Shown here: positions 16,483 through 26,288 of the stretch, in pieces
Layout: each line of letters begins with the position of its first letter
Position numbering within the stretch: position 1 is the stretch's first letter
Source of the DNA: Fructilactobacillus ixorae
Lineage (GTDB): Bacteria > Bacillota > Bacilli > Lactobacillales > Lactobacillaceae
DNA: 64,000 bases
NCBI RefSeq assembly: GCF_024029915.1
Contig: NZ_CP097478.1
Coordinates: forward strand, 124,001-188,000
Direction: 5' to 3'
Made by a program: the position numbers and the translations under genes
Notes under the pieces: model-generated
Database searches by the model: none
What the model saw: only the letters and a program-made list of their open reading frames with translations
Told to the model about the DNA's origin: nothing

Positions 16483-19080
16483 ATGAATAAGCAATTGAAG
16501 CCCCTTCTGGGCTACGTAGTGGCTTTTCTCATGCCTATCGCCATTGTGATCGTGGCGTTTGCGGGTCGTGGGATTGCTCCCGTGGGGAATCACAACCTCT
16601 TGGTAAGTGACTTAGCCACCCAGTACTTTCCCTTTTTTAATTTTTTGCGCACGCAGTTACAGCATGGGACGATTAGTACCTATTCCTTTTTATTCTCCCT
16701 CGGAGATAATACCATTCCGGTCTATACCTACTACCTGATGAGTCCCTTAAATCTACTGGTCGGACTGGTAAAGGGCGCCCAGATTCCCTTACTCATGGAA
16801 GCGCTAATCATGATTAAAATTGGCTTGATTAGCCTCAGCATGGTGATTTTTCTCCGTGTGCATGAACACCGATTTGAGTGGCGCCAACTAGTAGCGGGAA
16901 CGGCGTACGGACTTTGCGGATTCGTGGCCATGTATTTTTACGATTTTATGTGGCTCGAAGCGCTGATGGTCCTACCGTTCTTAACCCTTGCGCTTGACCG
17001 GCTCTTTACGAAAGGTAAATGGGGGTGGTACACCTTTACCTTACTGGTCGGAATTCTTTTGAATTATTACATGGGCTACATGCTGTGCGTCTACTCCGTG
17101 ATTTACTTTATTTACCTCCTGCTCTTACATCAGCCGCAGTCCATGAAGTTTTGGGCGTACGTCAAGACGCAGGGAACTATCCTAGCTAAATACATCGTTA
17201 GTTCGCTCCTTGGTGGCGCCTTGTCAGCAGTCCTCTTAGTTCCGACCCTCGTGGGGATGCTGTCCACTGGTAAGGGGAGTTTAAACTTCGTTAGTTTCCT
17301 GCCCGTCGTTCGCTTCCTCCCATCGGACTTTTTGAGTCTCGGTGTGGGAGCTACTAACTTTGTGGGTCGCTTAAACCACGAGCCCTCGTTATTCGTAGGT
17401 AGTTTTTTTGCGTTGGGGATGCTGGTCTTTTGGCTGAGTCCCCGGATTACTCGGCACGAAAAACGGGCGTCCGTCTGGTTAGTCGGCGCCATTTTTATCG
17501 GCATGTTGATTGCCACCTTTGATACCATTTGGCACATGTTCCAAATGCCCGCGGGGTTCCCCTTCCGGGAAGTTTACATGTTGAGCTTTGTGATGATCTG
17601 GTTGGGGTACCAGGCCTGGCAGCGGGGGGCGTTGCGATCACGCGCCGTGGTGATCAAAGCAGCCATCATTTTAGCTGGACTCTTGACGCTGGGGTACGGA
17701 GCGGCCTGGTTAGAAATCCGGATTGCCCGCGCCTTGCACTGGGCCACCCCGTTTTACGTTACTAGTTACTGGAACTGGATTGTCGCGCTCATCTTTCTGG
17801 GAGTGACGGTCGGGGTAATTTTGTTGAGCCAAAAGCACCCCCGATGGTGGCCGTTGATCCTCGTGGTTGTGGCCGTGGAAATGGGCACGAACTTTTGGTT
17901 AGCCCTCGGGGGGACCAACGAATATGGCAATCAACCCCGGTTTGCCCGCCACTTTCAGCAATCCGCTCGGCTAGTTGAAACCGCCCGACGGACCAAGCGC
18001 TTTACCCGGCTAGACGTTAATAATCAGCTCTATACGCATAGTTTTAACATTAATTATAACCAGTACAATGACTCGCTCTTATTTAACTTTTATGGGGTTA
18101 ACAGTTACACCTCATCATTAAATGTGCACACCCACGATGCACTCACGAAACTCGGCTTGTACAGTCGTAACGAACGGCGGGTTAGTGTTCGGGGGCTAAC
18201 GCCGGTTACGGCACAGCTGTTAAGCGTGGGACGGCAGGTTGAGATTGATCGGCAGGGGCACCGCACCATTACGGAAAATGCGCAAAATACGGGACTGGGC
18301 TATGCCGTTGCAGCCCGCAGTGCCCACGTCCGCTTGATTAACCAGGACGTGTACGGAAACTTAAATCGCCTTTTCCAGGCGGAAAGTAACACGAAGCAAA
18401 CCGTCTTTCACCCTAATCAAGTTCAAACATTACAAGGACACCGGCAGGGGAGGCAATTTAAGTATCGGGTTCGGGTCACGCCGGCCTTGCCAGGCCCTCA
18501 GTACCTTGATTTGCAACGGGTTAGTCCCAACCAGCAACTCCAGTTAGCGGTTCATGGAAAACGCGTGGCGAGTCGCTATCCACAAAACGGTGCAGAACTC
18601 ATTTCGTTAGGGAAGCAGTCTAAGCCATTTGTGGTGACCTTGATGAGTAATCGGCAGTTAACCGCCCAGGATTGGCGGACGACCTTTGCTAGTTATCAAC
18701 CAGAACCAGTGCAACGGTTTGAACAGGCAACCAAACCCTACCTGCTCCAGGTTGATAAGCCGCAACAGTTGGCACTGCACGGGGACCGGTTGACCGCGCA
18801 AGTTCGCACGACCAGGGCCCGCCCGGTAGTCCTGATTAGCATTCCATACGACCGGGGTTGGACGATTACAGCCGATGGGAAACCTGTTAAAATGAAGAAG
18901 GCGCTAAACGGGTTGTCACAAGTTACCTTAACGCCCGGGCACCATCGCTTAGCGTTTCATTATCAAACTCCGGGACTTAAAGTCGGGTTACTTATTTCCG
19001 GATTTGGCCTTCTAGGAGTGTTACTGGCTAGTTGGTGGTGGAAAACGCCCCGGACGGTTAGGAGAGATAAAAAATGGTAG
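16483..19080 (+). CDS. yfhO: YfhO family membrane protein (GT-C-like, lipoteichoic acid or lipid-linked sugar modification)
   Basis: 865 residues. About a dozen helices fill residues 1-460, with the family motif 'LLVSDLATQYFPFFNFLR' in the first large extracytoplasmic loop and 'NYYMGYMLCVYSVIYF'. The remaining 400 residues form an extracytoplasmic domain containing 'FNINYNQYNDSLLFNFYGVNS', shortened here to its core NFYGVNS, then a last helix near the end. In Bacillus and Listeria, YfhO-type proteins add a sugar to teichoic acids from an undecaprenyl-linked donor; that activity is assumed, not shown. ATG 16483 is chosen over GTG 16471 because AGAAAGTG then lies at a plausible distance. The 3' end overlaps the next gene by seven bases. 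Confidence 0.85.
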   Translation: MNKQLKPLLGYVVAFLMPIAIVIVAFAGRGIAPVGNHNLLVSDLATQYFPFFNFLRTQLQHGTISTYSFLFSLGDNTIPVYTYYLMSPLNLLVGLVKGAQIPLLMEALIMIKIGLISLSMVIFLRVHEHRFEWRQLVAGTAYGLCGFVAMYFYDFMWLEALMVLPFLTLALDRLFTKGKWGWYTFTLLVGILLNYYMGYMLCVYSVIYFIYLLLLHQPQSMKFWAYVKTQGTILAKYIVSSLLGGALSAVLLVPTLVGMLSTGKGSLNFVSFLPVVRFLPSDFLSLGVGATNFVGRLNHEPSLFVGSFFALGMLVFWLSPRITRHEKRASVWLVGAIFIGMLIATFDTIWHMFQMPAGFPFREVYMLSFVMIWLGYQAWQRGALRSRAVVIKAAIILAGLLTLGYGAAWLEIRIARALHWATPFYVTSYWNWIVALIFLGVTVGVILLSQKHPRWWPLILVVVAVEMGTNFWLALGGTNEYGNQPRFARHFQQSARLVETARRTKRFTRLDVNNQLYTHSFNINYNQYNDSLLFNFYGVNSYTSSLNVHTHDALTKLGLYSRNERRVSVRGLTPVTAQLLSVGRQVEIDRQGHRTITENAQNTGLGYAVAARSAHVRLINQDVYGNLNRLFQAESNTKQTVFHPNQVQTLQGHRQGRQFKYRVRVTPALPGPQYLDLQRVSPNQQLQLAVHGKRVASRYPQNGAELISLGKQSKPFVVTLMSNRQLTAQDWRTTFASYQPEPVQRFEQATKPYLLQVDKPQQLALHGDRLTAQVRTTRARPVVLISIPYDRGWTITADGKPVKMKKALNGLSQVTLTPGHHRLAFHYQTPGLKVGLLISGFGLLGVLLASWWWKTPRTVRRDKKW

Positions 19081-19733
19081 TAACAGCATATTTAGTGAGA
19101 CACGGACAAACTTATTTAAACCTGTACAACAAGGTGCAGGGCTGGATTGACTCTCCCCTTACATCCAAGGGGATTCAGGATGCCCAAGCTGCGGGTGCGC
19201 GGTTAGCTAAGGTGGGCTTTGACGCCGCCTTTACCAGTGACTCTGGCCGTGCGGTTGCGACGGGGCGGGAAATTTTACAACAAAACCCCCGGGGGATGGA
19301 CATCATTACCTACCAGTATCCAGAACTGCGGGAACAATTCCACGGCTACTTTGAAGGAGAAAATCTCGATCAGATGTGGCAGTTTGTCGGCGAGCAGGTC
19401 GATATCACGAACGAAGCAGGAGTTCTAGATCACTATGGGCTAGAACGGGCGCGGGATTTGATTGCGAAGGCCGATTTGTATAACAATGCCGAAAACAACC
19501 AGCAATTTTGGGACCGGTTAGACCGGGGCTTTAACCAGATTCGCGAAAATACGACGGACGGACAAACTATCCTGATTGTGTCACACGGGATGACGATTCG
19601 GTCGATTGTTGATCGGTATGCTCCGGAACTTGACGATGGGCAAGCAGCTAAAAATGGGAGTATTACCAAGCTCCTAATCCATCCAGAGACGATTGAAGTT
19701 GAGTACTATAATAAATTAGATCGTGATGTGTAA
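19074..19733 (+). CDS. Histidine phosphatase family protein (phosphoglycerate mutase-like)
   Basis: 219 residues with the phosphohistidine motif 'LVRHGQTYLN' at residue 7 and the second catalytic His in 'ILIVSHGMTIRS'. This is the cofactor-dependent phosphoglycerate mutase fold; the insertion around residues 90-150 and lack of the full mutase signature point to a broad-specificity phosphatase rather than glycolytic Gpm. Translation is probably coupled to yfhO through the seven-base overlap. Substrate unknown. Confidence 0.88.
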   Translation: MVVTAYLVRHGQTYLNLYNKVQGWIDSPLTSKGIQDAQAAGARLAKVGFDAAFTSDSGRAVATGREILQQNPRGMDIITYQYPELREQFHGYFEGENLDQMWQFVGEQVDITNEAGVLDHYGLERARDLIAKADLYNNAENNQQFWDRLDRGFNQIRENTTDGQTILIVSHGMTIRSIVDRYAPELDDGQAAKNGSITKLLIHPETIEVEYYNKLDRDV

Positions 19734-19768
19734 ATAAGTCACCGTAGTTAATTAGCGATTAGACAGAG

Positions 19769-19800
19769 AAAAGTTCCTAGGTCATCCTGGGAACTTTTTA
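19769..19800 (+). terminator. Intrinsic terminator
   Basis: AAAAGTTCC pairs with GGAACTTTT with an inner CTAGG/CCTGG region, followed by a T run; it closes yfhO and the phosphatase gene. Confidence 0.85.
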
Positions 19801-19820
19801 GTTTGATTAAAATTACGGTT

Positions 19821-19852
19821 AAATGTGACATAGTTATCAAAATGTCACATTT
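19821..19852. other. Inverted repeat AAATGTGACAT / ATGTCACATTT
   Basis: Perfect 11-base arms (19821-19831 and 19842-19852) around a ten-base loop, just after the terminator and 180 bases before the adhesin pseudogene. It is followed by TT only, so it could be a backup terminator or an operator. The surrounding 19800-20000 is very AT-rich, with a TTGACA at 19933 but no convincing matching -10. Confidence 0.5.
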
Positions 19853-20032
19853 TTGCGTAAATTTATTATAAAATTATTAATTTACTGGTTCTTAGATTTT
19901 AATAAATTAATTAATATGATATTGTAATGATTTTGACATATGGCAGTCTATTTCTGATTTAGGATTTTCCCTTAGTTTGTTACAATTCAAATATTCCGAA
20001 CGTTGATTTTTCGAATGAGGGAGCGAATGCAC

Positions 20033-22072
20033 ATGCAGAAAAAAGTACACTACAAAATTGATCGAGTTGGAAAGACATGGTTCTTTACTGCCCTTACCAC
20101 GGCGACGCTTGCGGGAGTAGTTCCGTTAGTTGGGAATCGCGTTTATGCGGCCACTGATGCGACCACGGTCGGCACCAAGCCAGTGCAAGCGGACGCACCA
20201 GTGCAAGCTGCAGCCCAGCCAGTGCAACCAAAGGAAGCGGAGCAGGCGACAAAGCCAACGGCTTCGACTGCAGAAGTGAACCAGGCTGTTCCGTCCACGC
20301 CGACGGCGTCTCAACCAGCTAACGCCTCCGCAACTGGTCAACCGAAAGTGGCTACTTCGGAAATAACGCCAACTCAGGCTCCAGCTCCAGCTCCGTCCCC
20401 AGCCCAGCTCACGGCAGCTCAACCGACGAGTGCAACTCCAGCCGGATCTGCTGAAAAGACGGCAACACCGGCCTCCACGACCGATTCCGCACAACCACTG
20501 CAAAAGTACCTAGTGCAAACTACGGCTGTAACTACTTCTGAGCAAACATATCAAGCGCAAGCCGAGCAGTATCAACGTGACTTACAAGCGTACCAAGCCA
20601 AGGAACGCGCTTATCAGGAGGCGGAGCAACGTTACCAAGCGCAGAAGGTGGAGTACCAACGCGATTTACAGAACTACGATGCCAAAATTGATTATGCCAA
20701 GCAACACGGTGAGGTGGATCCAACCACGTTGGTCAATAACTTTGTCATGAGTCATTCACCAGCCGCCCAGGGTCAAATTATTTATCAAGGCAATGGGGTT
20801 TTAATTAAAGTGGTTTCAGAAGCGATCCCGAATTCCAATACCAACCACCAGCCCACTCCCCACTTTCAGATTGTGTGGACGAGCGGGCAACTGCATGATG
20901 TTAATGGTTATCATGATTTGATCGCAACGATTAAGTTTTCAAACTTAAACGGGTACTATCTAAATTCTGAAACGGGGGTCCGGACTCCGGTGGTGGGGGC
21001 AATGGAGACCTTTTAAGCCCCTTCAGATGGACTGCAAACGTTAGACGTTTACTTTGATCCCACGCAGGGCTTTGTCTTTGGAAACGGGGGATTGCAGTCC
21101 GGGATCAAAAATAAATCAATTAGAATGCAAATGACGTATTTTGATGCCAACGGTCAACCAATTAACTTTGTTCCCGGAACCGCTTACGCAGAGATTGAAT
21201 CACTAAATAACTTCGCTAGTGATGGTTCAGAACCAGAGACCGCAACCGTTAACTCGGGAGGTAGCGCGATTACAATCGCTGGGTCCTCAGTAAAAGCGAA
21301 GCAATCAATGTTGATTCCCAACTTTAATTCGGGATTACCGTGGCCCTCGGTTCTAAAGGGCGCTTTAACCTGGAACTACCTACCGGGTACCGTGATGGAT
21401 CAGTTGAAACAGGCCCTTGATCAGTATAATCAGACTGGAGATGCGAGCGGGTGTGAAGCATGGATTCAGCAATATTATGATCAATATAATTGGGATAAAA
21501 CCACGTCGCCATACAACTACTTTGGCGCGGGGTTAATCCAATTTAGTGGGAGTGTGTTTGACGTTACGTATGCTGCAACGAATAATCCGGAATATGGTTG
21601 TTGGGAAATCTCAACGACGAATACGAAGCAGTCCCATTTAACCAAACCTCAGGCGCCGATTGCCCCGATTCCACCCGTTGCCCCAGTTCCACCGGTAAAA
21701 CCAACTCCGACCGTGGTTCCACCGCAGGTTCCAGCTACGCCAGTGCAACCACACGAACCTGCAATGCCCGGAAACCCACCGCAACCGGTGCAACCAAATG
21801 GTCCCGCACGCCCAATGCAACCGGCCACTCCGTCTCAACCGCAGCCGCTGACCGGGACGCCGAAAGGGCGGACCCAGCCTCCGGTTCAGCAAACTTCCCA
21901 ACCAACCCCGGTTGTTTTGAAAGGAGCGCCTGAGCAATCGCGGCCACGCTCTGCTGTGTTACCAGCCACCGGGACGAAGGCAACGAATTGGCTTCAACGG
22001 CTTGGAATGCTGTTGCTAAGTGGGGTTTTACTGTTGCTTGTGACGGTTAGCAGAACCCGGCGCCCCAAATAA
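20033..22072 (+). pseudogene. GbpC/Spa-type LPATG surface adhesin interrupted by an in-frame stop
   Basis: Two open segments (to 21016 and from 21017) share one frame and together give about 679 codons; the only break is TAA at 21014-21016. Order of parts: KxYKxGKxW-like signal peptide ('HYKIDRVGKTWFF', cleavage after about residue 39); Ala/Pro/Thr-rich stretch to about 165; coiled-coil A-repeat-like segment rich in YQ and YQRDLQ (about 172-223); a GbpC/antigen I/II V-region domain (about 225-535) that contains the stop at codon 328; proline-rich wall-spanning stalk (536-640); 'LPATG' at 643, hydrophobic helix and RTRRPK tail. Such proteins bind glucans or host and food glycoproteins. Without readthrough the product is secreted unanchored and lacks half of the domain. 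ATG 20033 follows AGGGAG by nine bases. Confidence 0.85.
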
Positions 22073-22090
22073 TCCAAAGCTAAAGCAGCC

Positions 22091-22127
22091 AAAAAGCTGT
22101 CCGATGATTACTCGGACAGCTTTTTTA
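22091..22127 (+). terminator. Intrinsic terminator after the adhesin
   Basis: AAAAGCTGTCCGA pairs with TCGGACAGCTTTT with a short loop and T run. It also abuts the decayed minus-strand gene. Confidence 0.88.
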
Positions 22128-22129
22128 GT

Positions 22130-22399
22130 TTATGGAGTTGATGATTGGAGGAGGCGCTGGTAGTCACGCAACAGGGCGGACTGGAAGGCCTCGGTTTAAA
22201 AGGACATTGACGGTGTTCAGGATGATCTGTTGTTTCATGCGGTTAAAAACGGCAGGATCAGTTACATCCGCTCGGCAGGTGAACCCCCGGTTCGGTGGTG
22301 CTTGGTGAAGGCGAGAATTCGGGCGACCAAGTAGCGCTGGTCCGGGGTCAACTGGTGCTGGTTAGGAGCTAGTTTAGCTGAGGCAGTGTTGTTAGGCAT
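22130..22399 (-). pseudogene. Decayed small gene downstream of the drug exporter
   Basis: On the minus strand an ATG (22399-22397) overlaps the exporter's stop region, as in translationally coupled pairs. The frame reads 'MPNNTASAKLAPNQHQL', then 'TPDQRYLVARILAFTKHHR' and soon meets a stop. Sense continues in other frames as 'DPAVFNRMKQQIILNTVNVL' and finally 'TEAFQSALLRDYQRLLQSS' before a stop at 22130. At least two frameshifts are needed to join them into a helical protein of about 90 residues. I do not recognise the family; the helical character is compatible with a small regulator or helper. Confidence 0.55.
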
Positions 22400-23810
22400 G
22401 GGGCGCCGACTTGCTCTGGAGGTGCCAGTTAGTAAAGGCCAAAATCGTAATTAGCACGGCAATCACGAATAACAGCGTGTAGTCCAAATGGCCACCCCTG
22501 ATGGTCGCCGTGATCTGAGCAGCAGCACCATGAGCTTGATGCTGGTACAGTGCTAACCCAGAGGCCAAGAGACTGGTTCCCACCGAACCAGCGTACTGTT
22601 GCAGCATGTTGAACAATGAGTTAACGTCAGCTGATTGGGTCACTGGGGCCAGCGCTTGCGCGTTGGAGAGGAGGTTTGCAAACGCCAGATTCATCCCAAT
22701 GCGGAGTAGGGTGAAGAGGAGCATAAAGTATACGGGAGTTGCCCAGGCGCTTGAGATACTGAATAAAAAGGTTGCCGTTGTGAAGATGATCATTCCCGTG
22801 AGAATGGGTTTAAAGGCACCGTAGCGGTCGTAAGCGAATCCAGCCACCGGAGAGATGGCGCCCCCGATAATGGATCCGGGAAGTAAAATCAACCCAGCCA
22901 CGAGCGGGGTGACGTGAAAGACGACCTCAGCGTAAATGGGAATCACAAAGGAAATACCAATGTTGACGAACATCAGCATCATGTAAACGATGGCGTTCAT
23001 GGAGATGCTTGGAACTTTAAGGGGATGGAGGGAAAGTAGCTGGGTGTTGCCGTGGTTGTTGGTCCACACAAAGAGGGCCAAGCTCACCAGCCCGATTAAG
23101 CAGGGGAGCAACCAGGGCAACAATTGACCGTGGGCACTTCCCAGTTGGTTAGTGGCCCACACAAAGGCAAAGAGGGTGACTGCTAATAACCCGAGGGCCA
23201 GAAAGTCGAAGCGCTTGGTTACGCCCTGAGGCTGTAAGGTGAGGGTTCGAGTCCCGAGCAACAGGGTGAGAATGACAAATGGCAAAATAACGATAAAGAT
23301 ATAGCGCCACGAAAGGAGCGAGGAAAGGGCTCCTCCGTACGTTGGTCCGAGTGCTGGAGCGAGGGAGATTACCATCGAAGCAATTCCAACGTAGGTTCCG
23401 ATGCGCCGTTTGGGAATCAAAGCAAAGATGACCTGATACATCATTGGCATTGCCAATCCCGTGGAACCGGCTTGAATTAAACGGCCGAGCAGTAAAATGG
23501 GAAAAGCTGGGGCGAACAGTGACAAGACATCACCGAGAATAAACAGGGTACTGGCAGCGATGAAAATCCGTTTCACCGGATACCGTTTTAGTAAAAAGGC
23601 CGTGGTTGACATCGTCATGGTAACCACGAGGAGGTACCCCGTGGTAATCCACTGGATGAGATTCAAGGAAACGTGCATTTCGCGTGCCAGTTCTGGAAAC
23701 GTGACGTTCATAGAGGTTTCAATTAGAACCCCCGCAAACGAAAGGAACGCCGTCGCTAGAATGGCTAAGTTGGTCTTGAGTGAAATGGTCGAATGATTGG
23801 TATTTGACAT
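22392..23810 (-). CDS. MFS multidrug exporter, DHA2 (EmrB/QacA) family
   Basis: 472 residues with fourteen predicted helices. 'NLIQWITTGYLLVVTMTMS' is the loop following helix 1 that characterises the 14-helix family, 'LLLGRLIQAGSTGLAMPM' the helix-4 motif, and 'PALGPTYGGAL' the helix-5 antiporter motif C. It should export lipophilic drugs in exchange for protons. The start has GAAAGGGAGG. It lies 50 bases downstream of proC but behind a terminator, so it depends on readthrough or an unseen promoter. Confidence 0.9.
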   Translation of the reverse strand: MSNTNHSTISLKTNLAILATAFLSFAGVLIETSMNVTFPELAREMHVSLNLIQWITTGYLLVVTMTMSTTAFLLKRYPVKRIFIAASTLFILGDVLSLFAPAFPILLLGRLIQAGSTGLAMPMMYQVIFALIPKRRIGTYVGIASMVISLAPALGPTYGGALSSLLSWRYIFIVILPFVILTLLLGTRTLTLQPQGVTKRFDFLALGLLAVTLFAFVWATNQLGSAHGQLLPWLLPCLIGLVSLALFVWTNNHGNTQLLSLHPLKVPSISMNAIVYMMLMFVNIGISFVIPIYAEVVFHVTPLVAGLILLPGSIIGGAISPVAGFAYDRYGAFKPILTGMIIFTTATFLFSISSAWATPVYFMLLFTLLRIGMNLAFANLLSNAQALAPVTQSADVNSLFNMLQQYAGSVGTSLLASGLALYQHQAHGAAAQITATIRGGHLDYTLLFVIAVLITILAFTNWHLQSKSAPHA

Positions 23811-23830
23811 GGCAAAGCCTCCCTTTCAAA

Positions 23831-23853
23831 GAAAAAAGACGCTGAGCGTCTTT
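23831..23853 (-). terminator. Intrinsic terminator after proC
   Basis: Minus strand: AAAGACGCT pairs with AGCGTCTTT around a tiny loop, followed by TTTCTTT. It separates proC from the drug exporter in the same orientation. Confidence 0.8.
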
Positions 23854-23860
23854 GGTCGTG

Positions 23861-24628
23861 TTAATTAGTTCCGTTAGCTTGATTAACGGCATAGTTAATG
23901 GCAGCCCGAAAGCCCTTTTCATCGAGGCCCACGACTCCTTTAATGGTTGAACCACCAGGAGAAGTGACCTGATCTTTTAAGGCGTCGGGAGCGGCGCCCG
24001 TTTCAAGGGCTAACTTACCGCTGCCATAGACCATGCTCGCCGCCACTTTAGTCGCGGTGGGACGATCCAAGCCATTTTGCACGGCGGCATCCGAAAGGGC
24101 ACTTAAAAAGATATCAACGAAGGCGGGGCCACAGCCAGCCACCGTCCCCACAATCCCAAGGTTAGCTTCAGGAACGGGAATTATCGTGCCTAGTTGGTGC
24201 AAAATGGTGGTGACGCGGTGCTGATCATCACTCGTGGCGGTCTCAGTGGTAGCCATGGCGATGCACCCGGCGTTTACGGCCACGGGAATGTTAGGAATAA
24301 TGCAGACTACGGAGTTTTCGGGAAAAATCGTCTTAAGTTGCGTTGGAGTCACCCCCTGAACCGCGGAAATTAAGGTTGTCTGTGGATTAAGTTGGATCCC
24401 GTTTAAGATGTTGATGGTGACCGCTGCCGGGGTTGTAATGAACAGGACGTCTACCTCCTGTAACTGCTCGTCAGTTAAGATCTGAAAGCCCAGCTCACGT
24501 TGTAACGCGAGCAGTTGGTCGTTAACATGGTGAGCTTTGACATAAAGCTCACTGGAGTCGTAACAATTGCAGAGGCCCTTGAGAATGGCAGTTCCCATGT
24601 GGCCGATGCCTAAAATTCCAATTTTCAT
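23861..24628 (-). CDS. proC: Pyrroline-5-carboxylate reductase
   Basis: 255 residues; the last step of proline synthesis, reducing 1-pyrroline-5-carboxylate with NAD(P)H. N-terminal 'MKIGILGIGHMGTAI' is the dinucleotide fold; 'IIPNIPVAVNAGC' and 'TVAGCGPAFVDIFLSALSDA' are family motifs, and 'QVTSPGGSTIKGV' is the conserved C-terminal signature. The second glycine of the N-terminal motif and overall length are normal. No proA or proB is nearby. It is downstream of an AAA ATPase in the same direction. Confidence 0.94.
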   Translation of the reverse strand: MKIGILGIGHMGTAILKGLCNCYDSSELYVKAHHVNDQLLALQRELGFQILTDEQLQEVDVLFITTPAAVTINILNGIQLNPQTTLISAVQGVTPTQLKTIFPENSVVCIIPNIPVAVNAGCIAMATTETATSDDQHRVTTILHQLGTIIPVPEANLGIVGTVAGCGPAFVDIFLSALSDAAVQNGLDRPTATKVAASMVYGSGKLALETGAAPDALKDQVTSPGGSTIKGVVGLDEKGFRAAINYAVNQANGTN

Positions 24629-24681
24629 TAGCTTGCTCCTTTGGATATGATAGTAGTTTGGCTGAGTGTGGTTATCTGCGC

Positions 24682-26064
24682 TTAGTTAGTGGGGGTGGTC
24701 ATGAGCGCCGCATCAACATCGTCATTGGTGATTGTTTGTAACGCTGTTTTGGTTGGGTGGGCTTGAAAGGCGACCCGGCGCGCCTGCGCTTGGAGCATCG
24801 CTTGGTAAACATTTCGGCCCCACCGGGCGTTTCCACTGGGATGGTGTTGGTTAATAAACGCGGTAACCACCTCAGTAAAATAGCTCTGATCCTGCAGGTT
24901 AACCACTTGTTCTTGCTTAATCATGTTCAGGATGATCTGGGTTAATTCGCCCGTGGTGTAGTCCTCAAAGTGGACCCGGTTGGGAATCCTTGACCGCAAT
25001 CCAGGATTATCGTTTAGAAAGGTTTCCATTTGCTTAGTGTAGCCCGCTAGAATCACGATTAAATCGGAACGGTGGTTCTCCATTCCGATGATTAGTTGGT
25101 CGATCGCTTCGTGACCAAAATCAGTAGGACTGTCTGGATGGGAGAGCTGATAGGCCTCGTCAATGAATAACACGCCCCCGAGAGCCGCTTGAATCACCTT
25201 TTTGGTCCGGTCAGCGGTGGTTCCGGTGTAATGACCAACAAGATCGGAACGATCGGTTAGGACGAGCTTATTTGCCGGAATAATGTGGTTTTGGTAGAGG
25301 ATAGTGGCAAACAACTTGGCGACGGTGGTTTTTCCCGTCCCGGGGTTTCCGGTGAAAATCATGTGATTACTCAGGCCCGCAGGCACTTTTAAGCCCTGTT
25401 CCTTGCGGAGTTGATTCATCTTAGCGATGGCCACCATGTCGGTAATTTGGTGCTTGGCTTCCTCCAGCCCGGTTAGGTTAGTGAGTTCGGTGAGGGCATC
25501 TCGCTCGGTATCGAGGGTTGCAACGTTTAGACTTAAATCGTCGTTGGGACTGGATTCTGCATCCGCATCGGAGTGCTGATTGCCCGTCGATTGTTTGCTG
25601 GGTGCTTTGGCATCCAGCCTCGCTAGGTCACTGAGGTCTAAGTCTGCGTATGGATCCTGCTCAAAGAGCTGGGTAGCGTGGCCATAATTGGCTTGAAACT
25701 TGCTAATGTCAACGGTGGCAATTGAAGAGACCTCATCGGTTTCGACGCTAACGACTTCAACTAAGGGCAATTGCGTTTGTAAGGCCGCCACCGTCACCGG
25801 TTTTTTGATGGCGAAATAAAGCGACATGGTCCGTTTCTTAAAGTTTAGTTGAAAACTAAATTTGCTCCCGAGAAGTTGATGCAACAGGTTATATAGCAAA
25901 ATTAGATTGTCGGTCCAATCGGTGGTTCCGCCCGCGTCATTGGGTTCGCGTTGGTAGGCTTTAATGTTGTTAATCTTAAACACTTTGGTTTCTAGATTGC
26001 GATCTAATTTGTAATTTTCGCGGTAGAATAGCTGACCATATTCCTTTAACTCTTCAAAAGTCAT
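24682..26064 (-). CDS. CbbX/SpoVK-like AAA ATPase
   Basis: 460 residues. The N-terminal 190 residues are a poorly conserved adaptor region ending in an acidic Ser/Asp-rich linker (about 150-180). The AAA module follows: 'TGLEEAKHQI' (CbbX entry), Walker A 'GNPGTGKTT' at 239-247, 'SDLVGHYTG' pore-loop region, Walker B 'LFIDEAY' at about 299-305, sensor 'VILAGY', arginine finger 'PGLRSRIPNRVHFEDYT'. Such ATPases remodel or unlock protein partners; no Rubisco or type VII secretion gene is nearby, so the client is unknown. Own promoter at 26111-26140. Confidence 0.82.
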   Translation of the reverse strand: MTFEELKEYGQLFYRENYKLDRNLETKVFKINNIKAYQREPNDAGGTTDWTDNLILLYNLLHQLLGSKFSFQLNFKKRTMSLYFAIKKPVTVAALQTQLPLVEVVSVETDEVSSIATVDISKFQANYGHATQLFEQDPYADLDLSDLARLDAKAPSKQSTGNQHSDADAESSPNDDLSLNVATLDTERDALTELTNLTGLEEAKHQITDMVAIAKMNQLRKEQGLKVPAGLSNHMIFTGNPGTGKTTVAKLFATILYQNHIIPANKLVLTDRSDLVGHYTGTTADRTKKVIQAALGGVLFIDEAYQLSHPDSPTDFGHEAIDQLIIGMENHRSDLIVILAGYTKQMETFLNDNPGLRSRIPNRVHFEDYTTGELTQIILNMIKQEQVVNLQDQSYFTEVVTAFINQHHPSGNARWGRNVYQAMLQAQARRVAFQAHPTKTALQTITNDDVDAALMTTPTN

Positions 26065-26110
26065 GGCTACACTCCCTTTCCGTTGGCAGATTTGGTTCTA
26101 ACTTGTTTAT

Positions 26111-26140
26111 TTTATAAGTAACAATAGTAATTGTAAACAA
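26111..26140 (-). promoter_or_regulatory. Promoter of the AAA ATPase gene
   Basis: Minus strand TTGTTT (26140-26135), 18-base spacer, TATAAA (26116-26111), about 45 bases before the start codon. Confidence 0.6.
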
Positions 26141-26242
26141 GGAACCTCCAAAAAACCGGATTATTTCGGGATTGCTAGGCGTAGAGATAAGCAACGGGCA
26201 TGTTCAGGGTTTCTACACCGGGCAGCTACCACAGGCCAAACT

Positions 26243-26281
26243 AAAAACCACCCACCAGCGCAGGCTGGTCAGGTGGTTTTA
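26243..26281 (-). terminator. Intrinsic terminator of the phosphoglucomutase gene
   Basis: Minus strand: ACCACCtgaCCAGC pairs with GCTGGtgGGTGGT, followed by TTTTTAGTTT. The 26141-26242 stretch beside it shows nothing further. Confidence 0.88.
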
Positions 26282-26288
26282 ACGTCGG

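Noticed and set aside
19933..19965. TTGACA as promoter of the adhesin
   Set aside because: The hexamer is perfect but no acceptable -10 lies 16-18 bases downstream (GATTTA only).
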